Positions 38,788 to 50,511 of a DNA stretch of 50,575 bases are shown piece after piece. The DNA comes from Gammaproteobacteria bacterium (GTDB lineage: Bacteria; Pseudomonadota; Gammaproteobacteria; Ga0077554; Ga007554). Below the pieces are notes generated by a model that ran no database searches, was not told the DNA's origin, and was given only the letters and a program-made list of their open reading frames with translations. The stretch covers positions 23,081-73,655 of the forward strand of contig JAHFRW010000006.1 of assembly GCA_023266055.1 (NCBI GenBank), given 5' to 3'. The position numbers were made by a program, and so were the translations under genes. The number at the start of each line of letters is the position of its first letter. Positions within the stretch are counted from its first letter, which is position 1.

Positions 38788-39843
38788 TTAGTTTTGTATT
38801 TCTTTTATCAAGTTCTCGACCATTTTCAAGCGACGGGCCATTTCATCCAGGTGGCGAAATCTTACTACATTCCTGTGCCATTGCTGATTGGTATCTGCCG
38901 GGATTCCCGAAGAATACCAGCCTGGTGAGCGAATGGATTTCGTTACAAACGTCATGCCCGTAATATAGACATCATCCACTATCTCCAGATGCCCACTAAT
39001 GCCTACCCCACCACCAATACTACACCGTTTTCCAATACGGGCACTGCCTGCAATACCGACGCACCCCGCTACCGCAGTATGAGCACCAATACGCACATTG
39101 TGACCAATCTGGATTTGATTATCCAGTTTTACACCCTCTTCAATCGTGGTATCTTCCAGGGCTCCCCGATCAATCGTGGTATTTGCACCAATCTCCACAT
39201 CATCGCCAATGATAACACTCCCGAGTTGGGGGACTTTTACCCACACCCCTTTATCATTGGCAATACCAAAACCATCACTGCCAATCACCGCGCCCGAATG
39301 AATCCGTACACGCTTGCCCAAACGTACACCGGAATATAACGTGACATTCGGCAACAAGTGACTTTTTTCACCTATCAGGGTGTTTTTACCGACGAAACAA
39401 CCTGCTCCCATGACAACATGAGCCGCAATCTCAACACCGGCTTCAATCACGCAATGAGGGCCAATGGAGGCGCTGGCGTCAATACTGCTGCGCCCGTCAA
39501 TACACGCCGTGGGGTGAACGCCTGATGGGACATCCCCTTCAACCTCTGCATACAACCATGCAGCAATCCGGGCATACGCCACATAGGGATTATCCACCAC
39601 CAAGGCCGTCGTGGCGCAGGCACCTTTATCTTCGGGCGAAAGAATCACGGCACTCGCCTGCGTTCCCGCCAGATATCTGCGATACTGCGGGTTCGACAAA
39701 AAGGTGATGTCACCAGGAATCGCATTCGCCAGTGTGGCCACACCTGTGATAACACACTCTGCGTTACCCTGCACTACCCCTCCCACATACGCAGCAAGAT
39801 CACTCAGGGTTTTACCGGGGGTGCTGATACGTGTTGATGACAC
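38788..39843 (-). CDS. lpxD: UDP-3-O-acylglucosamine N-acyltransferase
   Basis: Third lipid A step: adds the second hydroxyacyl chain to UDP-3-O-acyl-glucosamine. It has the N-terminal uridine-binding domain (TLSDLAAYVGG, GDITFLSNPQYR), then hexapeptide-repeat helix with VIGSDGFGIANDKGVWVKVP and DNQIQIGHNVRIGAHTAVAG carrying the catalytic His248. The C-terminal helix ends in MVENLIKEIQN. The 351 residues are normal. It lies between skp and fabZ, separated from fabZ by 107 bases. Confidence 0.98.
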   Translation of the reverse strand: MSSTRISTPGKTLSDLAAYVGGVVQGNAECVITGVATLANAIPGDITFLSNPQYRRYLAGTQASAVILSPEDKGACATTALVVDNPYVAYARIAAWLYAEVEGDVPSGVHPTACIDGRSSIDASASIGPHCVIEAGVEIAAHVVMGAGCFVGKNTLIGEKSHLLPNVTLYSGVRLGKRVRIHSGAVIGSDGFGIANDKGVWVKVPQLGSVIIGDDVEIGANTTIDRGALEDTTIEEGVKLDNQIQIGHNVRIGAHTAVAGCVGIAGSARIGKRCSIGGGVGISGHLEIVDDVYITGMTFVTKSIRSPGWYSSGIPADTNQQWHRNVVRFRHLDEMARRLKMVENLIKEIQN

Positions 39844-39884
39844 TCGCCGCCTGCTCCCAGATTATTTATCGGGTTCCATAATAA

Positions 39885-40430
39885 CTATTTTTTCGATTTT
39901 ACTGTCGAAGCGGGTGTATCCTTTGCTTTTTCACGCAAACGCTGCATGGCTTTCTCGGTTAAATCCACCTTGGAGCTTGCATAAGCGACACCATCAAAGA
40001 AAATAAGATCATAATTTTCTTCTCTGCCAATAGTCTGTATGATTTCACGTACGGTTTGCTGAAGCTTGGCCAACTCGTCGTTACGGCGCATGTTCAGATC
40101 TTCGCGATAGGAATCCTGCTCACGACTCATGTCACGCTTGCGTACAATAATGTCGCGTTCGATTTTCGAGCGCTCCACTTCCGATAATGTCGCACCATCT
40201 CTGGCCAGTCGATCTTCAAGCTGCTTGAGCTCTTTCAAATCCGCCTGAAGTTTATTGCGGCGCGGTGTAAATTCCTGCTCCATCTTGGCACTTGCGTTTT
40301 CGGCTTGCGGCGATTTTTCCAATAATTCAGAAGCACTGATGTAACCCAGCTTTGCTTCAGCAACAGCGGCTGCTGTGTACATTGGCAGCGCCAAGGCAAG
40401 ACATACACCGATAAATATACTCTTTTTCAA
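39885..40430 (-). CDS. skp: Periplasmic chaperone Skp/OmpH
   Basis: Trimeric periplasmic holdase that carries unfolded outer-membrane proteins to the BAM complex. It has a signal peptide (MKKSIFIGVCLALALPMYTAAAVAEA), then the OmpH body KLGYISASELLEKSPQAENA and a long coiled coil between about residues 50 and 120 rich in Lys, Glu and Arg (QADLKELKQLEDRLARDG). The basic C-terminus ends in KAKDTPASTVKSKK. It has 181 residues. It lies 23 bases after bamA in the same operon, as in most gammaproteobacteria. Confidence 0.95.
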   Translation of the reverse strand: MKKSIFIGVCLALALPMYTAAAVAEAKLGYISASELLEKSPQAENASAKMEQEFTPRRNKLQADLKELKQLEDRLARDGATLSEVERSKIERDIIVRKRDMSREQDSYREDLNMRRNDELAKLQQTVREIIQTIGREENYDLIFFDGVAYASSKVDLTEKAMQRLREKAKDTPASTVKSKK

Positions 40431-40452
40431 GGCTCGTACTCCACAATTTATT

Positions 40453-42753
40453 TTAAAAAAATGTACCCAATGAGAACTGGAAGGCTTGTGTAGAATCGCC
40501 TTCCTTGTTGTTAAGTGGTTTGGACAGGTTAAACGTCAAGGGCCCCAACGGAGACAGCCAGACAGCTGAAACACCGGTTGAATACCGCAAAGCCTCCGTA
40601 TTGATCTGTTCCAGGCCGGGGTAAACGCTACCCACATCAAGGAACGCGCTCAGACGAAATGATTTACTGTCTTCGAGAAAGGGTGCCGGAAAAATCACTT
40701 CCATATTACCCACCAATTTTATAGTGCCACCGATGGCCCTGTCATTTTCCTTTATACCCAGACTGTTTGCCCGATAACCACGTACAGAGTAGGCGCCTCC
40801 GGCATAAAATCGTTCAAAAAACGGCAGCTCGGTTGTCTTGCCGTAACTGTCACCATAAGCCAGTTCACCATTCAGAAACAAGGTGAGGCTACGAGTCAAT
40901 GGGTAATAAACCTGGGTGCGTGAGGATATCTTGTAAAATTCCAGGCCACTGCCTGGTAAAGCAATCTCGGAGGACAGACTCTGCAACATGCCCCGGTCAG
41001 CAAATATGGCACGATTACGTGTATCATGCGACCAGCCCAATGATAATTTGATTATATCAAAAGTATCCGCATTTGCATTAATGAAATTCAGATAGGTCAC
41101 GGGAGTAAGGTTCGTGGTTTTAATCACGGTATGTTCATAATCAAGACTCAGACGCCCGGTATTATACTCGGACAGGGGAAAACCATAATTAACCCCGCCA
41201 CCAAACACATCGGCTGAAAAACTGCCCACATTCAGTCGGGTCGCATCCGTTTGCCTTAAAAACCCACGAAAACCACGGCTTACGCCATCTTCCGTATAAT
41301 ATGGATTAGTATAGGAGAAGCTGTAAACGGTATTGACCCTGCTATTGTTGATTTCCGCACTGATACGCTTGCCGCTCCCCAGAAAATTGTCCTGGGTAAT
41401 GCTGGCGCTGAGCAATACACCTTGTACCTGAGAAAAACCCACCGCTGCCGTGAGTGTACCCAGCGACCGCTCGGTGACACTGACATTGACATCTACCTGA
41501 TCCGACGTACCGGGCACCGCAGGCGTTTCAATGTTGACATCCTGAAAATAGCCCAGTCTTTGCAGGCGAATTCGTGAACGATTCACTTTATCGGTTGCCA
41601 GCAACGCGCCTTCCATTTGACGCAGCTCGCGCCGTATCACTTCATCACGTGTTTTGGCATTACCCTCAATATTAATACGCCGTACGTAAATACGTTTACC
41701 GGGGTCTATGGCAAACGTCACAATGACACGATTATTTTGCTTATCAATATCCGGAATCGGATTCACGTTGGCAAAGGCATAGCCTTCCGCCCCTAAACGC
41801 TCAGCAAGCTGGGAAGCACTTTCAGTCACCAGCTTACGCGAAAATATCGTATCTGGTGATAACAGAATGAGCTTGCGCAACTCATCTTCACTCACGACCA
41901 GATTACCCACCAGCTTGACTTCCGAGATAGTAAACTGCTCACCTTCGGTAATATTGATAGTGATATAAACACTGCCCTTGTCAGGCGAAATCGAGACCGG
42001 CGTCGAATCAATATTGAAATTTATGTACCCACGATCCAGATAATACGAACGCAGGGTTTCCAGGTCTGCCGCCAGCTTTTGCTTGGAGTATTGATCACTG
42101 CTGGTAAAAAATGAAAACAGGGTTTCCGTACTTAACTCAAAACGCTTTAACAATTGATCATCATCGAAGGCATGATTGCCGACAATGTTGATATGTGCGA
42201 TCTTGGCGGAAGCTCCTTCGGCAACATCAATGCCAATATCAACCCGATTAAGGTTCAACGGCTTGACGGATACCTTGATTTTTGCCCCATATTTTCCCTG
42301 ACTGAAATACTGCCGCTGCAATTCACGCTCTACCTTGTCAAGCGCAGAGCGATTAAACACATCGCCTTCAGTAAGACCTATCTGCTTCATGGCCTTGGTT
42401 AAATCTTCGGTCTTGATATCCTTGTTACCTGTAATTTTAATATTGGCAATCGTCGGCCGCTCCTTGAAAATAATGATCAATACATTACCTTCATTTGCCA
42501 GGCGCACATCTTCAAAAAATCCGGTCTTAAACAAAACCCGAATAACTTCGGCAGAACGTGTGTCATCAAGAGTATCACCCGCACTCACCGGCAAATAATT
42601 GAATACCGTGCCGGGCGAAATCCGCTGCAATCCATTCAACCGGATATCCTTGACAACAAACGGACTGATTGCCCATGACAATGGTGATGCCAACAGCATC
42701 AATGAACCGAGCAATAATGTGACAAAACCGATCCTTCTCGTAAAAAATCTCAT
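40453..42753 (-). CDS. bamA: Outer membrane protein assembly factor BamA
   Basis: Core of the BAM machine that inserts beta-barrel proteins in the outer membrane. A signal peptide ([23 protein letters not shown] split after the tract) precedes five POTRA domains starting [18 protein letters not shown] 16-strand barrel starts near residue 420, and the conserved [10 protein letters not shown] motif is in loop L6. The C-terminal FSLGTFF ends in the Phe expected of a BAM substrate. The 766 residues are usual. It lies 24 bases after rseP. Confidence 0.98.
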   Translation of the reverse strand: MRFFTRRIGFVTLLLGSLMLLASPLSWAISPFVVKDIRLNGLQRISPGTVFNYLPVSAGDTLDDTRSAEVIRVLFKTGFFEDVRLANEGNVLIIIFKERPTIANIKITGNKDIKTEDLTKAMKQIGLTEGDVFNRSALDKVERELQRQYFSQGKYGAKIKVSVKPLNLNRVDIGIDVAEGASAKIAHINIVGNHAFDDDQLLKRFELSTETLFSFFTSSDQYSKQKLAADLETLRSYYLDRGYINFNIDSTPVSISPDKGSVYITINITEGEQFTISEVKLVGNLVVSEDELRKLILLSPDTIFSRKLVTESASQLAERLGAEGYAFANVNPIPDIDKQNNRVIVTFAIDPGKRIYVRRINIEGNAKTRDEVIRRELRQMEGALLATDKVNRSRIRLQRLGYFQDVNIETPAVPGTSDQVDVNVSVTERSLGTLTAAVGFSQVQGVLLSASITQDNFLGSGKRISAEINNSRVNTVYSFSYTNPYYTEDGVSRGFRGFLRQTDATRLNVGSFSADVFGGGVNYGFPLSEYNTGRLSLDYEHTVIKTTNLTPVTYLNFINANADTFDIIKLSLGWSHDTRNRAIFADRGMLQSLSSEIALPGSGLEFYKISSRTQVYYPLTRSLTLFLNGELAYGDSYGKTTELPFFERFYAGGAYSVRGYRANSLGIKENDRAIGGTIKLVGNMEVIFPAPFLEDSKSFRLSAFLDVGSVYPGLEQINTEALRYSTGVSAVWLSPLGPLTFNLSKPLNNKEGDSTQAFQFSLGTFF

Positions 42754-42777
42754 TTAATTATCCAAATTCTTTATTAA

Positions 42778-44166
42778 TTACTGCGGGCCGAACAAGCGCG
42801 CAAGATCATTATAGAACGCAAAAATCATCAACGTTCCCAGCAAAGCGATGCCCACGCGCTGCCCCATGATTTGAGTGTGATCCGACACCGGGCTGCCTTT
42901 CACTGCTTCAATCAGATAATAGGTGAGATGGCCACCATCCAGCAACGGGATCGGCAATAAATTCAGCACACCCAGGCTAATACTGACAATCGCAAGAAAA
43001 CCCAGAAACGACACGATCCCGGCATTCGCGGAAGAACCCGCATATTGCGCGATACTGATGGGGCCGCTGAGGTTGGTTGCTGAAAGCATGCCGGTAATCA
43101 TTTTATATAACATGCGCAGTGTCAGCACGGACATATCCCAGGTTTTAATCACGGCTGGAATAATGGCCTCGATGGGGGAATAACGCAATATTGATTGCAG
43201 TTCCACGGGCAATTCATCCGGCACTTTCACGCCTACCCCAATACGCCCTATAGGGCCATCCCTGGTGGCCACGGGTGCGGGACGCATATCAAATGTCTGA
43301 CGCTCCAGTTGTCCGCCTACAGCACGCTCCACATCAACACGGATAATCTGGTTCGGCCGTGAACGTACATACTTGACCCAGGCATCCCAATCCTGCATGG
43401 CGTGCTCATCCACGGCAATAATCCTGTCGCCCACCTGCAACCCCGCCTGTTCGGCGGGACTGTTCTGCTCCAGTTGACCTATGACCGGCAGTAACGCAGG
43501 ACGGGAAGGTGTAATGCCGATACTCTCCAGCAAGTTACCTTGATCGAGATCACTGCCCGTAATCGTCGACAAGTTCAGGTGACGTATTGCTTCAAGCTGA
43601 TTGGCATCGCGCACCTTGATGGCCACCACCCGCTGATCCAGTGCCTGATCCAGCATGGCAAGCGCGATGGTTTCCCAGGTGGGCGTAACTTTACCATCTA
43701 CTTCCATCACCACATCACCCACCTGAAAACCGCTGTGATGCGCGATGGAGTTTGCAGCCACTCCACCGACGACCGGCTTCAGTCCGCTGATACCGATCAC
43801 AAAAATTGCCCAATATACAAAAATAGCCAATAAAAAATTAAACAGCGGGCCGGCAAAAACAATCGCAAAACGACTGTACAAGGGTTGACGATTAAAGGCG
43901 CGATGCAATTCATGGGGTTCAACAGCCGCCTCGCGCTCATCCAACATCTTGACGTATCCCCCCAGGGGAATCGCGGCAACCACATATTCGGTATTGTCCA
44001 CCTTGCCATGATGCGTCCACAGTGGCTTGCCAAAACCAACCGAGAAACGCAATACCTTCACCCCCATTTTCCGGGCTACCCAATAATGACCGAACTCATG
44101 AATGGTAATGAGTATGCCTAACGCAACTATAAAAAAGAAAATCGATGACAGCACTGTATTCATCAT
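42778..44166 (-). CDS. rseP: Site-2 intramembrane metalloprotease RseP
   Basis: Inner-membrane zinc protease that cuts the anti-sigma factor RseA in the sigma-E envelope stress cascade. The HEFGH motif is at residues 23-27 in the first membrane helix, and the third zinc ligand lies in [12 protein letters not shown] near the C-terminus. Two periplasmic PDZ domains are between (for example [20 protein letters not shown] and [19 protein letters not shown]). The length is 462 residues. Two ATG codons in tandem (44166 and 44163) overlap the dxr stop; the first is used here. Confidence 0.97.
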   Translation of the reverse strand: MMNTVLSSIFFFIVALGILITIHEFGHYWVARKMGVKVLRFSVGFGKPLWTHHGKVDNTEYVVAAIPLGGYVKMLDEREAAVEPHELHRAFNRQPLYSRFAIVFAGPLFNFLLAIFVYWAIFVIGISGLKPVVGGVAANSIAHHSGFQVGDVVMEVDGKVTPTWETIALAMLDQALDQRVVAIKVRDANQLEAIRHLNLSTITGSDLDQGNLLESIGITPSRPALLPVIGQLEQNSPAEQAGLQVGDRIIAVDEHAMQDWDAWVKYVRSRPNQIIRVDVERAVGGQLERQTFDMRPAPVATRDGPIGRIGVGVKVPDELPVELQSILRYSPIEAIIPAVIKTWDMSVLTLRMLYKMITGMLSATNLSGPISIAQYAGSSANAGIVSFLGFLAIVSISLGVLNLLPIPLLDGGHLTYYLIEAVKGSPVSDHTQIMGQRVGIALLGTLMIFAFYNDLARLFGPQ

Positions 44167-45410
44167 GACAAGCCTCGCGCTACAGCGGCGCCTCGTCCCT
44201 GCGTGGCATCCATGATGTGACCGCGCGCGCTTTCACGCGCCAGGGCATCATCGGCCAGAATTATTTCCAGCGATGTTGCCGCATGCGCAGCAACCCTGGC
44301 CAGGGTCGCCTCAATCACTGCCGGAATGGCAGTAAATTTCAGGGTTCCATTCAGGAATGCAGCCACAGCAATCTCATTTGCCGCATTCAGAATCGCGGGT
44401 GCCGTACCCCCCGCCTGCATCGCCTCGTAGGCCAGTCGCAAGCAGGGAAATCGCGCCATATCCGGCCGTTCAAAGTCCAGACGCCCAACATCAAACAAAC
44501 TCAATGGCGCAACTCCCGATTCAATGCGCTGCGGCCATGCCAGTGCATAGGCGATCGGCGTACGCATGTCCGGACTACCCAACTGCGCCAGAATTGAACC
44601 ATCATTATATTCAACCATGGAGTGCACAACACTTTGTGGATGTAAAACCACCTGAATCCTGTCGGGTGTCGCATTGAATAACCAGCAGGCTTCAATCACT
44701 TCCAGCCCTTTATTCATCATGGTGGCGGAATCAACGGATATTTTACGCCCCATGACCCAGTTAGGGTGCGCACATGCCTGATCAGGGGTAACCTCATGAA
44801 GGTTGGACAACGGCAAGGTACGAAAAGGTCCACCAGAGGCCGTCAGCAAAATACGCCTTACGCCCGCCTCATCCATCGCCCATCCCGGATTTGCGGCGAA
44901 ATTGGCTGGCATTGATTGAAAAATGGCATTGTGTTCACTGTCTACAGGCAATAATTCCGCATTATTTCGCCTGATTTCGTCCATGAATATCTGGCCGGCC
45001 ATGACCAGGGCCTCCTTGTTGGCCAGCATCACGCGCTTACCCGCCCGTGCCGCCGCCAGTGTTGGCAATAAACCTGCCGATCCAACAATGGCTGCCATCA
45101 CATAATCGACCTGCGGTAAAGCGGCAACGGTTTCCAGCCCCGTCACTCCCGATAATATCCTGATATCAGGGTGGCTCGCACGTAACCGCTCATGAAGATG
45201 CTGTGCAGCATCCGGGTCGGTCATGACGGCATAGGCAGGATGATGCGTCAGACACTGTTGGTAAAGCCCCTCGACATCAGTATTGGCCGTCAGTGCAACC
45301 ACCTGATAGCGATCAGGATGACGCGACAATACATCCAGCGTACTGACACCAATTGAGCCAGTCGCCCCCAATACCGTAATACCGTATGGAGGTGTACGTG
45401 TTTCCGTCAC
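44163..45410 (-). CDS. dxr: 1-deoxy-D-xylulose 5-phosphate reductoisomerase
   Basis: NADPH-dependent step of the MEP pathway that makes 2-C-methyl-D-erythritol 4-phosphate, leading to IPP for IspA and UppS. NADPH binding is at [20 protein letters not shown] (residues 13-32). The metal and substrate motifs are [11 protein letters not shown] and [20 protein letters not shown]. The length is 415 residues. The start is GTG at 45410 with GGAGAG about nine bases upstream. It follows cdsA and overlaps rseP. No dxs gene is in the window. Confidence 0.97.
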   Translation of the reverse strand: MTETRTPPYGITVLGATGSIGVSTLDVLSRHPDRYQVVALTANTDVEGLYQQCLTHHPAYAVMTDPDAAQHLHERLRASHPDIRILSGVTGLETVAALPQVDYVMAAIVGSAGLLPTLAAARAGKRVMLANKEALVMAGQIFMDEIRRNNAELLPVDSEHNAIFQSMPANFAANPGWAMDEAGVRRILLTASGGPFRTLPLSNLHEVTPDQACAHPNWVMGRKISVDSATMMNKGLEVIEACWLFNATPDRIQVVLHPQSVVHSMVEYNDGSILAQLGSPDMRTPIAYALAWPQRIESGVAPLSLFDVGRLDFERPDMARFPCLRLAYEAMQAGGTAPAILNAANEIAVAAFLNGTLKFTAIPAVIEATLARVAAHAATSLEIILADDALARESARGHIMDATQGRGAAVARGLS

Positions 45411-45503
45411 TTCCGGCTCTCCGTTATCATGGGTGGCACTCGCGCCTTCATGCTCACTGTGAGCGAATCGGGCTCAGATCAAATGATCGAACACGGTCAT
45501 CAA

Positions 45504-46322
45504 TCAACCCACCGACTCCATCAAGATCAATCCTGTCACAAAAATGGGGGCCGCTGCAGTCAGGCTATCAATACGATCCATGATACCACCATGACCAGGC
45601 AAAAGGCTGCCACTGTCCTTAACCCCGGCACGCCGTTTGAACATGCTCTCAAACAAGTCACCCACCACTGAAAATGCCACTGTGATCACACACAACGACA
45701 CAAACATGGGTAATTTTACAGGGTCAATACCCAGCAAGTGTCCACCCGTGAGTGACATGGCCAGTGCTACCGACAGCGCACCCCACACCCCTTCCCAGGT
45801 TTTTCCAGGGCTGACATTCACCGCCAGTTTATGGCTACCAAAATAACGTCCGGTAAAATAGGCCACAGCATCCGCCAGCCACACCAGCACCATCAGAAAC
45901 AGTACATAACGAGGGCCATAGAGCTTATCACCGTGCAGGATCACCAATGATATCCACGTTGGCACCACCACGAACGCTCCGGCAATGCCCCCTACAGCCC
46001 AATTGGCAGGGGTGGTTGCCGGACGAAAACTAAACCAGAGCACCATCATCAAACCCACCAGCCACCCGGCTGCACCCGCATAGATGATGACTAAAAAACC
46101 GTTGGGTACAAAACCCGCCGTCCACATCAAGGGCAATACAAGCATGACATAAACCCAGCGATCCCAGAAAGGATCAATACCCATTAAGCCAGCCCATTCC
46201 CATAGTCCAATGACGGCAATCAAACCCAGTCCAATGGCAAGTACGCCATTAGGCAAAAACAGAATCGCCGCTACCATTAACGGAATCAGCAGTGCAGCCG
46301 TCAATAAGCGTTGCTTAAGCAC
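45504..46322 (-). CDS. cdsA: Phosphatidate cytidylyltransferase
   Basis: Integral membrane enzyme that makes CDP-diacylglycerol from phosphatidic acid and CTP, at the root of phospholipid synthesis. It has about seven or eight membrane helices. Its signature is WLADAVAYFTGRYFGSHKLA with SPGKTWEGVWGAL, and the C-terminal SVVGDLFESMFKRRAGVKDS with PGHGGIMDRIDSL. The length is 272 residues. It overlaps the uppS end by eight bases and precedes dxr by 93 bases. Confidence 0.97.
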   Translation of the reverse strand: MLKQRLLTAALLIPLMVAAILFLPNGVLAIGLGLIAVIGLWEWAGLMGIDPFWDRWVYVMLVLPLMWTAGFVPNGFLVIIYAGAAGWLVGLMMVLWFSFRPATTPANWAVGGIAGAFVVVPTWISLVILHGDKLYGPRYVLFLMVLVWLADAVAYFTGRYFGSHKLAVNVSPGKTWEGVWGALSVALAMSLTGGHLLGIDPVKLPMFVSLCVITVAFSVVGDLFESMFKRRAGVKDSGSLLPGHGGIMDRIDSLTAAAPIFVTGLILMESVG

Positions 46323-47115
46323 AGGTGTCCTCTCCGGGTTGTGTTTTTATGGTTACAGCCTGCTTTTCAAGCTCGACCTGATCGCCGGTACGTCCAAAGC
46401 GGCGCTGTCGTTTTGAGAATGAAACCAGCGCCTCTTCGAAAAGGCTGGTATTAAAATCAGGCCACAGGGTATCGGTAAAATAAAGTTCCGTATAGGCAAG
46501 TTGCCACAATAAAAAATTACTGATGCGTTCTTCACCACCGGTACGAATAAACAAATCCGGTTCCGGCAACCCATACATCGACAAATTTTGCGCCAAGGTC
46601 TCTTCAGTAATCTGCGACACCTGCATTTCTTTCATCTCGACTTTTTGCGCAACTATCCTGGCTGCCTGGGCAACATCCCAACGTCCACCGTAATTGGCAG
46701 CGATCACCAGCGTTAGGCCGGTGTTGGCTGCGGTGAGCTGTTCCGCTTCGAGAATTTTGCCCTGGAGCTTCTCGGAAAACACGCCGCGCTCGCCCACAAT
46801 TTTCAACCGCACATTATTTTCATGTAAACGGCGTGTCTCGCGCCCCAGCGCCGTCAAAAAAAGGTCCATCAACAAACTTACTTCAGATTGGGGGCGTCGC
46901 CAGTTTTCGCTGCTGAAAGCAAACAACGTCAGCACTTCAATGCCGTATTGGCCACACACCTGTACAGCGTTGCGAACTGTTTCAACGCCGGCACGATGCC
47001 CGGCAATACGCGGCAAAAAGCGCTTCTTCGCCCAACGGCCATTGCCATCCATGATCATCGCCACATGGCGTGGAACTGTTTCTATAAGCCGGGCATTATT
47101 TGCCGTAGTGGACAT
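46315..47115 (-). CDS. uppS: Undecaprenyl diphosphate synthase
   Basis: cis-Prenyltransferase that elongates farnesyl diphosphate to the C55 carrier used for peptidoglycan and O-antigen. The substrate motif HVAMIMDGNGRWAKKR is at residues 17-32 with the catalytic Asp. Next come HRAGVETVRNAV, TLFAFSSENWRRP, and near the end DLFIRTGGEERISNFLLWQL and FTDTLWPDF. It has 266 residues. It lies 161 bases after frr and overlaps cdsA. Confidence 0.98.
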   Translation of the reverse strand: MSTTANNARLIETVPRHVAMIMDGNGRWAKKRFLPRIAGHRAGVETVRNAVQVCGQYGIEVLTLFAFSSENWRRPQSEVSLLMDLFLTALGRETRRLHENNVRLKIVGERGVFSEKLQGKILEAEQLTAANTGLTLVIAANYGGRWDVAQAARIVAQKVEMKEMQVSQITEETLAQNLSMYGLPEPDLFIRTGGEERISNFLLWQLAYTELYFTDTLWPDFNTSLFEEALVSFSKRQRRFGRTGDQVELEKQAVTIKTQPGEDTCA

Positions 47116-47276
47116 GCCGATTCGAATAATACCTGTTTGAATGAGAGAATATTTAAGTACAGTAACCCGGGATTTGAGAAATGGGGGCCACGAACCTGTT
47201 GAACGTACGACACATCTATTGCGAAAGTGAGAACGTGGCGCAATTTTCGCTGCAACTACCCAAGCCTGACCAGCAC

Positions 47277-47834
47277 CTAGATTTCCATTAAATCCTTTTC
47301 CTTGGCGGCCAGTAATTTATCTATTTCAGCAATATATTTATCCGTGATTTTTTGAGTCTCGTCCTGAGTGCGACGCTCATCGTCTTCGGAAATCAATTTC
47401 TTCTTCAATGCATCCTTGAGTTCGTTGATCGCATCGCGTCGTACACCACGCACAACAACCCTGCCGTTTTCAGCGGTGGCACGCACCTGCTTGATCAGAT
47501 CACGGCGACGCTCTTCCGTCATTGATGGCAAGGGTACACGCAGTGCATTACCTGCGCTCACCGGATTGAGACCCAGATTAGAGATCAAAATCGCCTTTTC
47601 AATCACCGGCACCATTTTCTTGTCCCACGGAGTCACCAATAGATTACGCGCATCAACAACGCTGATGGTTGCGGCCTGATTGATAGGCACATGATTTCCA
47701 AAATAATCCACCATGATGTGTTCCAGAAGACCCGTACTGGCACGCCCCGTGCGAATCTTTGACATTTCATCCTTCAAAGACTCGATGCTCTTGGTCATGC
47801 GGGCATGTGTATTTTTTTTAAGATCATCCATCAT
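47277..47834 (-). CDS. frr: Ribosome recycling factor
   Basis: With EF-G splits the post-termination ribosome. It has the three-helix bundle and hinge of [23 protein letters not shown] around residues 30-49, [36 protein letters not shown], and a C-terminal helix up to KEKDLMEI. The 185 residues are normal. The start is the tandem ATG ATG at 47834, overlapping the pyrH stop by four bases. It sits between pyrH and uppS, as in most gammaproteobacteria. Confidence 0.98.
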   Translation of the reverse strand: MMDDLKKNTHARMTKSIESLKDEMSKIRTGRASTGLLEHIMVDYFGNHVPINQAATISVVDARNLLVTPWDKKMVPVIEKAILISNLGLNPVSAGNALRVPLPSMTEERRRDLIKQVRATAENGRVVVRGVRRDAINELKDALKKKLISEDDERRTQDETQKITDKYIAEIDKLLAAKEKDLMEI

Positions 47835-48595
47835 TTCGGCAACTCTCCGTGTACCCCATCATATATCCCATCATATATCAGGGTGCCTTCATGCTCCCCC
47901 ATCACAATACGTCGCAATGCACCCGCCTTGTTCATGTCAAACACGCGCAGTGGCATGTTATGATCGCGGCATAACACAATGGCGGTAAGATCCATCACCA
48001 TCAAACGGCGCTCCAGCACCTCGTCGTACGTCATATGCTCATAACGTGTCGCCCTGGGATCCTTGACAGGATCCGCAGAATACACACCATCCACCTTGGT
48101 CGCCTTCAATAGCAGGGTTGCACCTATTTCAATGGCGCGCAGACTTGCAGCGGAGTCAGTCGTAAAAAACGGATTACCTGTACCTGCCGCAAAAATTACT
48201 ACCCTGCCCTTTTCCAGATGCCGCACCGCACGACGACGAATATAATCTTCGCAGATCTGGTTGATCTTGATGGCTGACATGACGCGCGTGTGTACGCTTT
48301 TCTGTTCCAGCGCATCCTGCATCGCCAATGCATTCAGCACTGTAGCAAGCATGCCCATGTGATCGCCTGTGACCCGATCCATACCGGCAGCCGACAGGCC
48401 CGCACCACGGCAAATATTACCCCCGCCAATCACCATGCCAACCTGCACGCCAAGGTCAATCAACTCTTTTACTTCGTTGGCGACACGGTTGATCACCACG
48501 GGGCTGATACCGTACTCACCATCCCCCATCAACGCTTCACCACTGATTTTCAGCAAAATACGCTGATACGCCGGTTTGGAGCTGGCAACTATCAC
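47831..48595 (-). CDS. pyrH: UMP kinase
   Basis: Phosphorylates UMP to UDP in pyrimidine synthesis; a hexameric amino-acid-kinase-fold enzyme. It has [20 protein letters not shown] at residues 12-31, [36 protein letters not shown], and [15 protein letters not shown]. The length of 254 residues is slightly over that of E. coli. The start is GTG at 48595 with a strong GGAGG seven bases before it, inside the tsf end. It lies three bases after the tsf stop. Confidence 0.98.
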   Translation of the reverse strand: MIVASSKPAYQRILLKISGEALMGDGEYGISPVVINRVANEVKELIDLGVQVGMVIGGGNICRGAGLSAAGMDRVTGDHMGMLATVLNALAMQDALEQKSVHTRVMSAIKINQICEDYIRRRAVRHLEKGRVVIFAAGTGNPFFTTDSAASLRAIEIGATLLLKATKVDGVYSADPVKDPRATRYEHMTYDEVLERRLMVMDLTAIVLCRDHNMPLRVFDMNKAGALRRIVMGEHEGTLIYDGIYDGVHGELPK

Positions 48596-48598
48596 CCG

Positions 48599-49486
48599 TT
48601 AACCTCCACGCACCTGGGCCATTACCTCTTCGGCAAAATTCTCCTGCTTCTTTTCAATGCCTTCACCGACCTCAAAACGCTCAAAACCGCTCACGGTCGC
48701 CTTGGCTTCCTGTAATAGTTTTTCCACACTGATATCAGGATTCTTCACGAACGGCTGCCCCACCAGGGTAATGTCTGCCAGAAATTTCTGAACACGGCCA
48801 CTGATCATTTTTTCAATGATGGCAGCAGGCTTGCCGCTTTCAGCCGCCTGAGCGCGGAAAATATCTTTTTCCTTCTCAACAATATCAGCAGACACCTGCT
48901 CGGCAGAGACGCATACGGGTTTGTTAGCGGCAACATGCATGGCGATATCCTTGGCCAGCGACGCACTTCCCCCTTTCAAGCCTACCAATACCCCAATACG
49001 GCCACCGTGTGAATAGCTGCCCACGACGCCCCCCGTAGCCTGCATCGCCACAAGACGCCGTATATTAATGTTTTCCCCCACTTTGGCGACCAATTCCTGA
49101 CGCCGGGTGTTAATGGTTTTTGCATCACCGTCCTGGAATGGCAGCGCCAGCAATTCATTCAGATCCGCGGGTTTTTTGGCAAGCGCCTGCTGCGCCACCT
49201 GCGTGGCAAAATTCAGGAAATCATCACCTTTTGCAACAAAGTCGGTTTCGCTGTTGATTTCGATCATGACACCGCACGTTGAATCATCATTCAGGCGTAT
49301 GACTACGGCACCATCTGCTGCAACACGACCGGCTTTCTTGTCGGCTTTCGCCAATCCGGTTTTACGCATCAATTCCACAGCAGTGTCGATGTCGCCCTGG
49401 GTTTCAACCAGCGCCTTTTTGCACTCCATCATGCCAGAGCCCGTACGTTCGCGCAGCTCTCTTACCAGCGCAGCTGTAATTTCCAT
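48599..49486 (-). CDS. tsf: Elongation factor Ts
   Basis: Guanine nucleotide exchange factor for EF-Tu. The N-terminal UBA-like helix domain is [20 protein letters not shown] with CKKAL, then [13 protein letters not shown] and the EF-Tu contact [17 protein letters not shown] (residues about 78-94). It has two dimerisation-type core repeats and 295 residues. The ATG at 49486 is preceded by GAGGTG. It is downstream of rpsB across a 197-base gap containing a hairpin. Confidence 0.98.
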   Translation of the reverse strand: MEITAALVRELRERTGSGMMECKKALVETQGDIDTAVELMRKTGLAKADKKAGRVAADGAVVIRLNDDSTCGVMIEINSETDFVAKGDDFLNFATQVAQQALAKKPADLNELLALPFQDGDAKTINTRRQELVAKVGENINIRRLVAMQATGGVVGSYSHGGRIGVLVGLKGGSASLAKDIAMHVAANKPVCVSAEQVSADIVEKEKDIFRAQAAESGKPAAIIEKMISGRVQKFLADITLVGQPFVKNPDISVEKLLQEAKATVSGFERFEVGEGIEKKQENFAEEVMAQVRGG

Positions 49487-49629
49487 ACATCACCTCAATT
49501 AAATAATAAAACAACTATCCTGCAAACATACCGGCTTCAGGAGGTATCCGTTATTTCTGCTGTATCACTCATTAATCAATAGAATGGCATAAGCACTCGG
49601 ATCTTCTTGGCCCAGCAACGTTTTGAATG

Positions 49630-49667
49630 CGTTGGCAGGAAGCGTATGGCATGCATTCCCGCCAACG
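49630..49667 (-). other. Hairpin in the rpsB-tsf intergenic region
   Basis: On the minus-strand transcript a 12-bp stem (CGTTGGCGGGAA with TTCCTGCCAACG, including one G-U pair) encloses a 14-base loop that itself contains GCATGC. It starts 16 bases after the rpsB stop. No T-run follows, so it may be a partial attenuator or an RNA-processing site lowering tsf expression relative to rpsB, as occurs in E. coli. The function is inferred by position. Confidence 0.5.
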
Positions 49668-49683
49668 TCGTTACACGACAATA

Positions 49684-50511
49684 TTATTCTGCGTCGCTGG
49701 CATCCGCCGTTGCGGGACGCTTTTTCACTGCCGGCTTTTTCAATGAAGCCTTCGCAGGCTTCCGCGGGGTTTTGGCGGGTGCGACCTCATCATCCATTTC
49801 AATAAACTCATCGGCACCCCCTGCTGCACGGGTAGCACGGCCTTCCAGAACCGCATCCGCGGCGCCACGCACATAAAGCTGAATCGCACGAATGGAGTCA
49901 TCATTGCCGGGAATCGGGTATTCAATTTCCTGTGGATCATTATTGGTATCAACAATACCGATGACAGGAATATTGAGTTTGCGCGCTTCGCTAACCGCAT
50001 TTTTTTCATGCCCAACATCCACTACAAACACCGCATCAGGAATGCCACGCATGTTCTTGATACCCCCCAGGCTGCGCTCCAGTTTTTCCAGTTCGCGGGT
50101 CAAATCCAGTGCTTCTCTTTTATTAAAGCGGGACAGGGTACCGTCCTGGGAAATGGCTTCCAGTTCCTTCAAACGCTTCACCGACTGCTTGATGGTTTTG
50201 AAGTTGGTGAGCATGCCACCCAGCCAGCGCTGGTCAACATAGGGCATTTCACAACGGGCGGCTTCTTCCTTAATGATGTCTTGCGCGGCACGCTTGGTGC
50301 CCACAAACAAGATGCTGCCATTACGCGCGGCCACGCCACCCACAAAATTCATGGCATCGTTATACAACGGCAAGGTCTTTTCAAGATTGATAATGTGAAT
50401 TTTGTTACGGTCGCCAAAGATATAAGGCGCCATACGGGGATGCCAATAACGGGTTTGATGACCAAAATGTACGCCCGCTTCCAACATTTGACGCATAGAA
50501 ACAACTGCCAT
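49684..50511 (-). CDS. rpsB: 30S ribosomal protein S2
   Basis: Small-subunit ribosomal protein needed for binding of S1. It starts [20 protein letters not shown] and continues with [49 protein letters not shown] and [19 protein letters not shown]. The length is 275 residues, with a Lys/Ala/Pro-rich C-terminal extension ([19 protein letters not shown]) beyond the E. coli end. I chose ATG at 50511; a start five codons upstream is less likely. It is the first gene of the superoperon; only 64 bases of its leader lie inside the window. Confidence 0.98.
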   Translation of the reverse strand: MAVVSMRQMLEAGVHFGHQTRYWHPRMAPYIFGDRNKIHIINLEKTLPLYNDAMNFVGGVAARNGSILFVGTKRAAQDIIKEEAARCEMPYVDQRWLGGMLTNFKTIKQSVKRLKELEAISQDGTLSRFNKREALDLTRELEKLERSLGGIKNMRGIPDAVFVVDVGHEKNAVSEARKLNIPVIGIVDTNNDPQEIEYPIPGNDDSIRAIQLYVRGAADAVLEGRATRAAGGADEFIEMDDEVAPAKTPRKPAKASLKKPAVKKRPATADASDAE

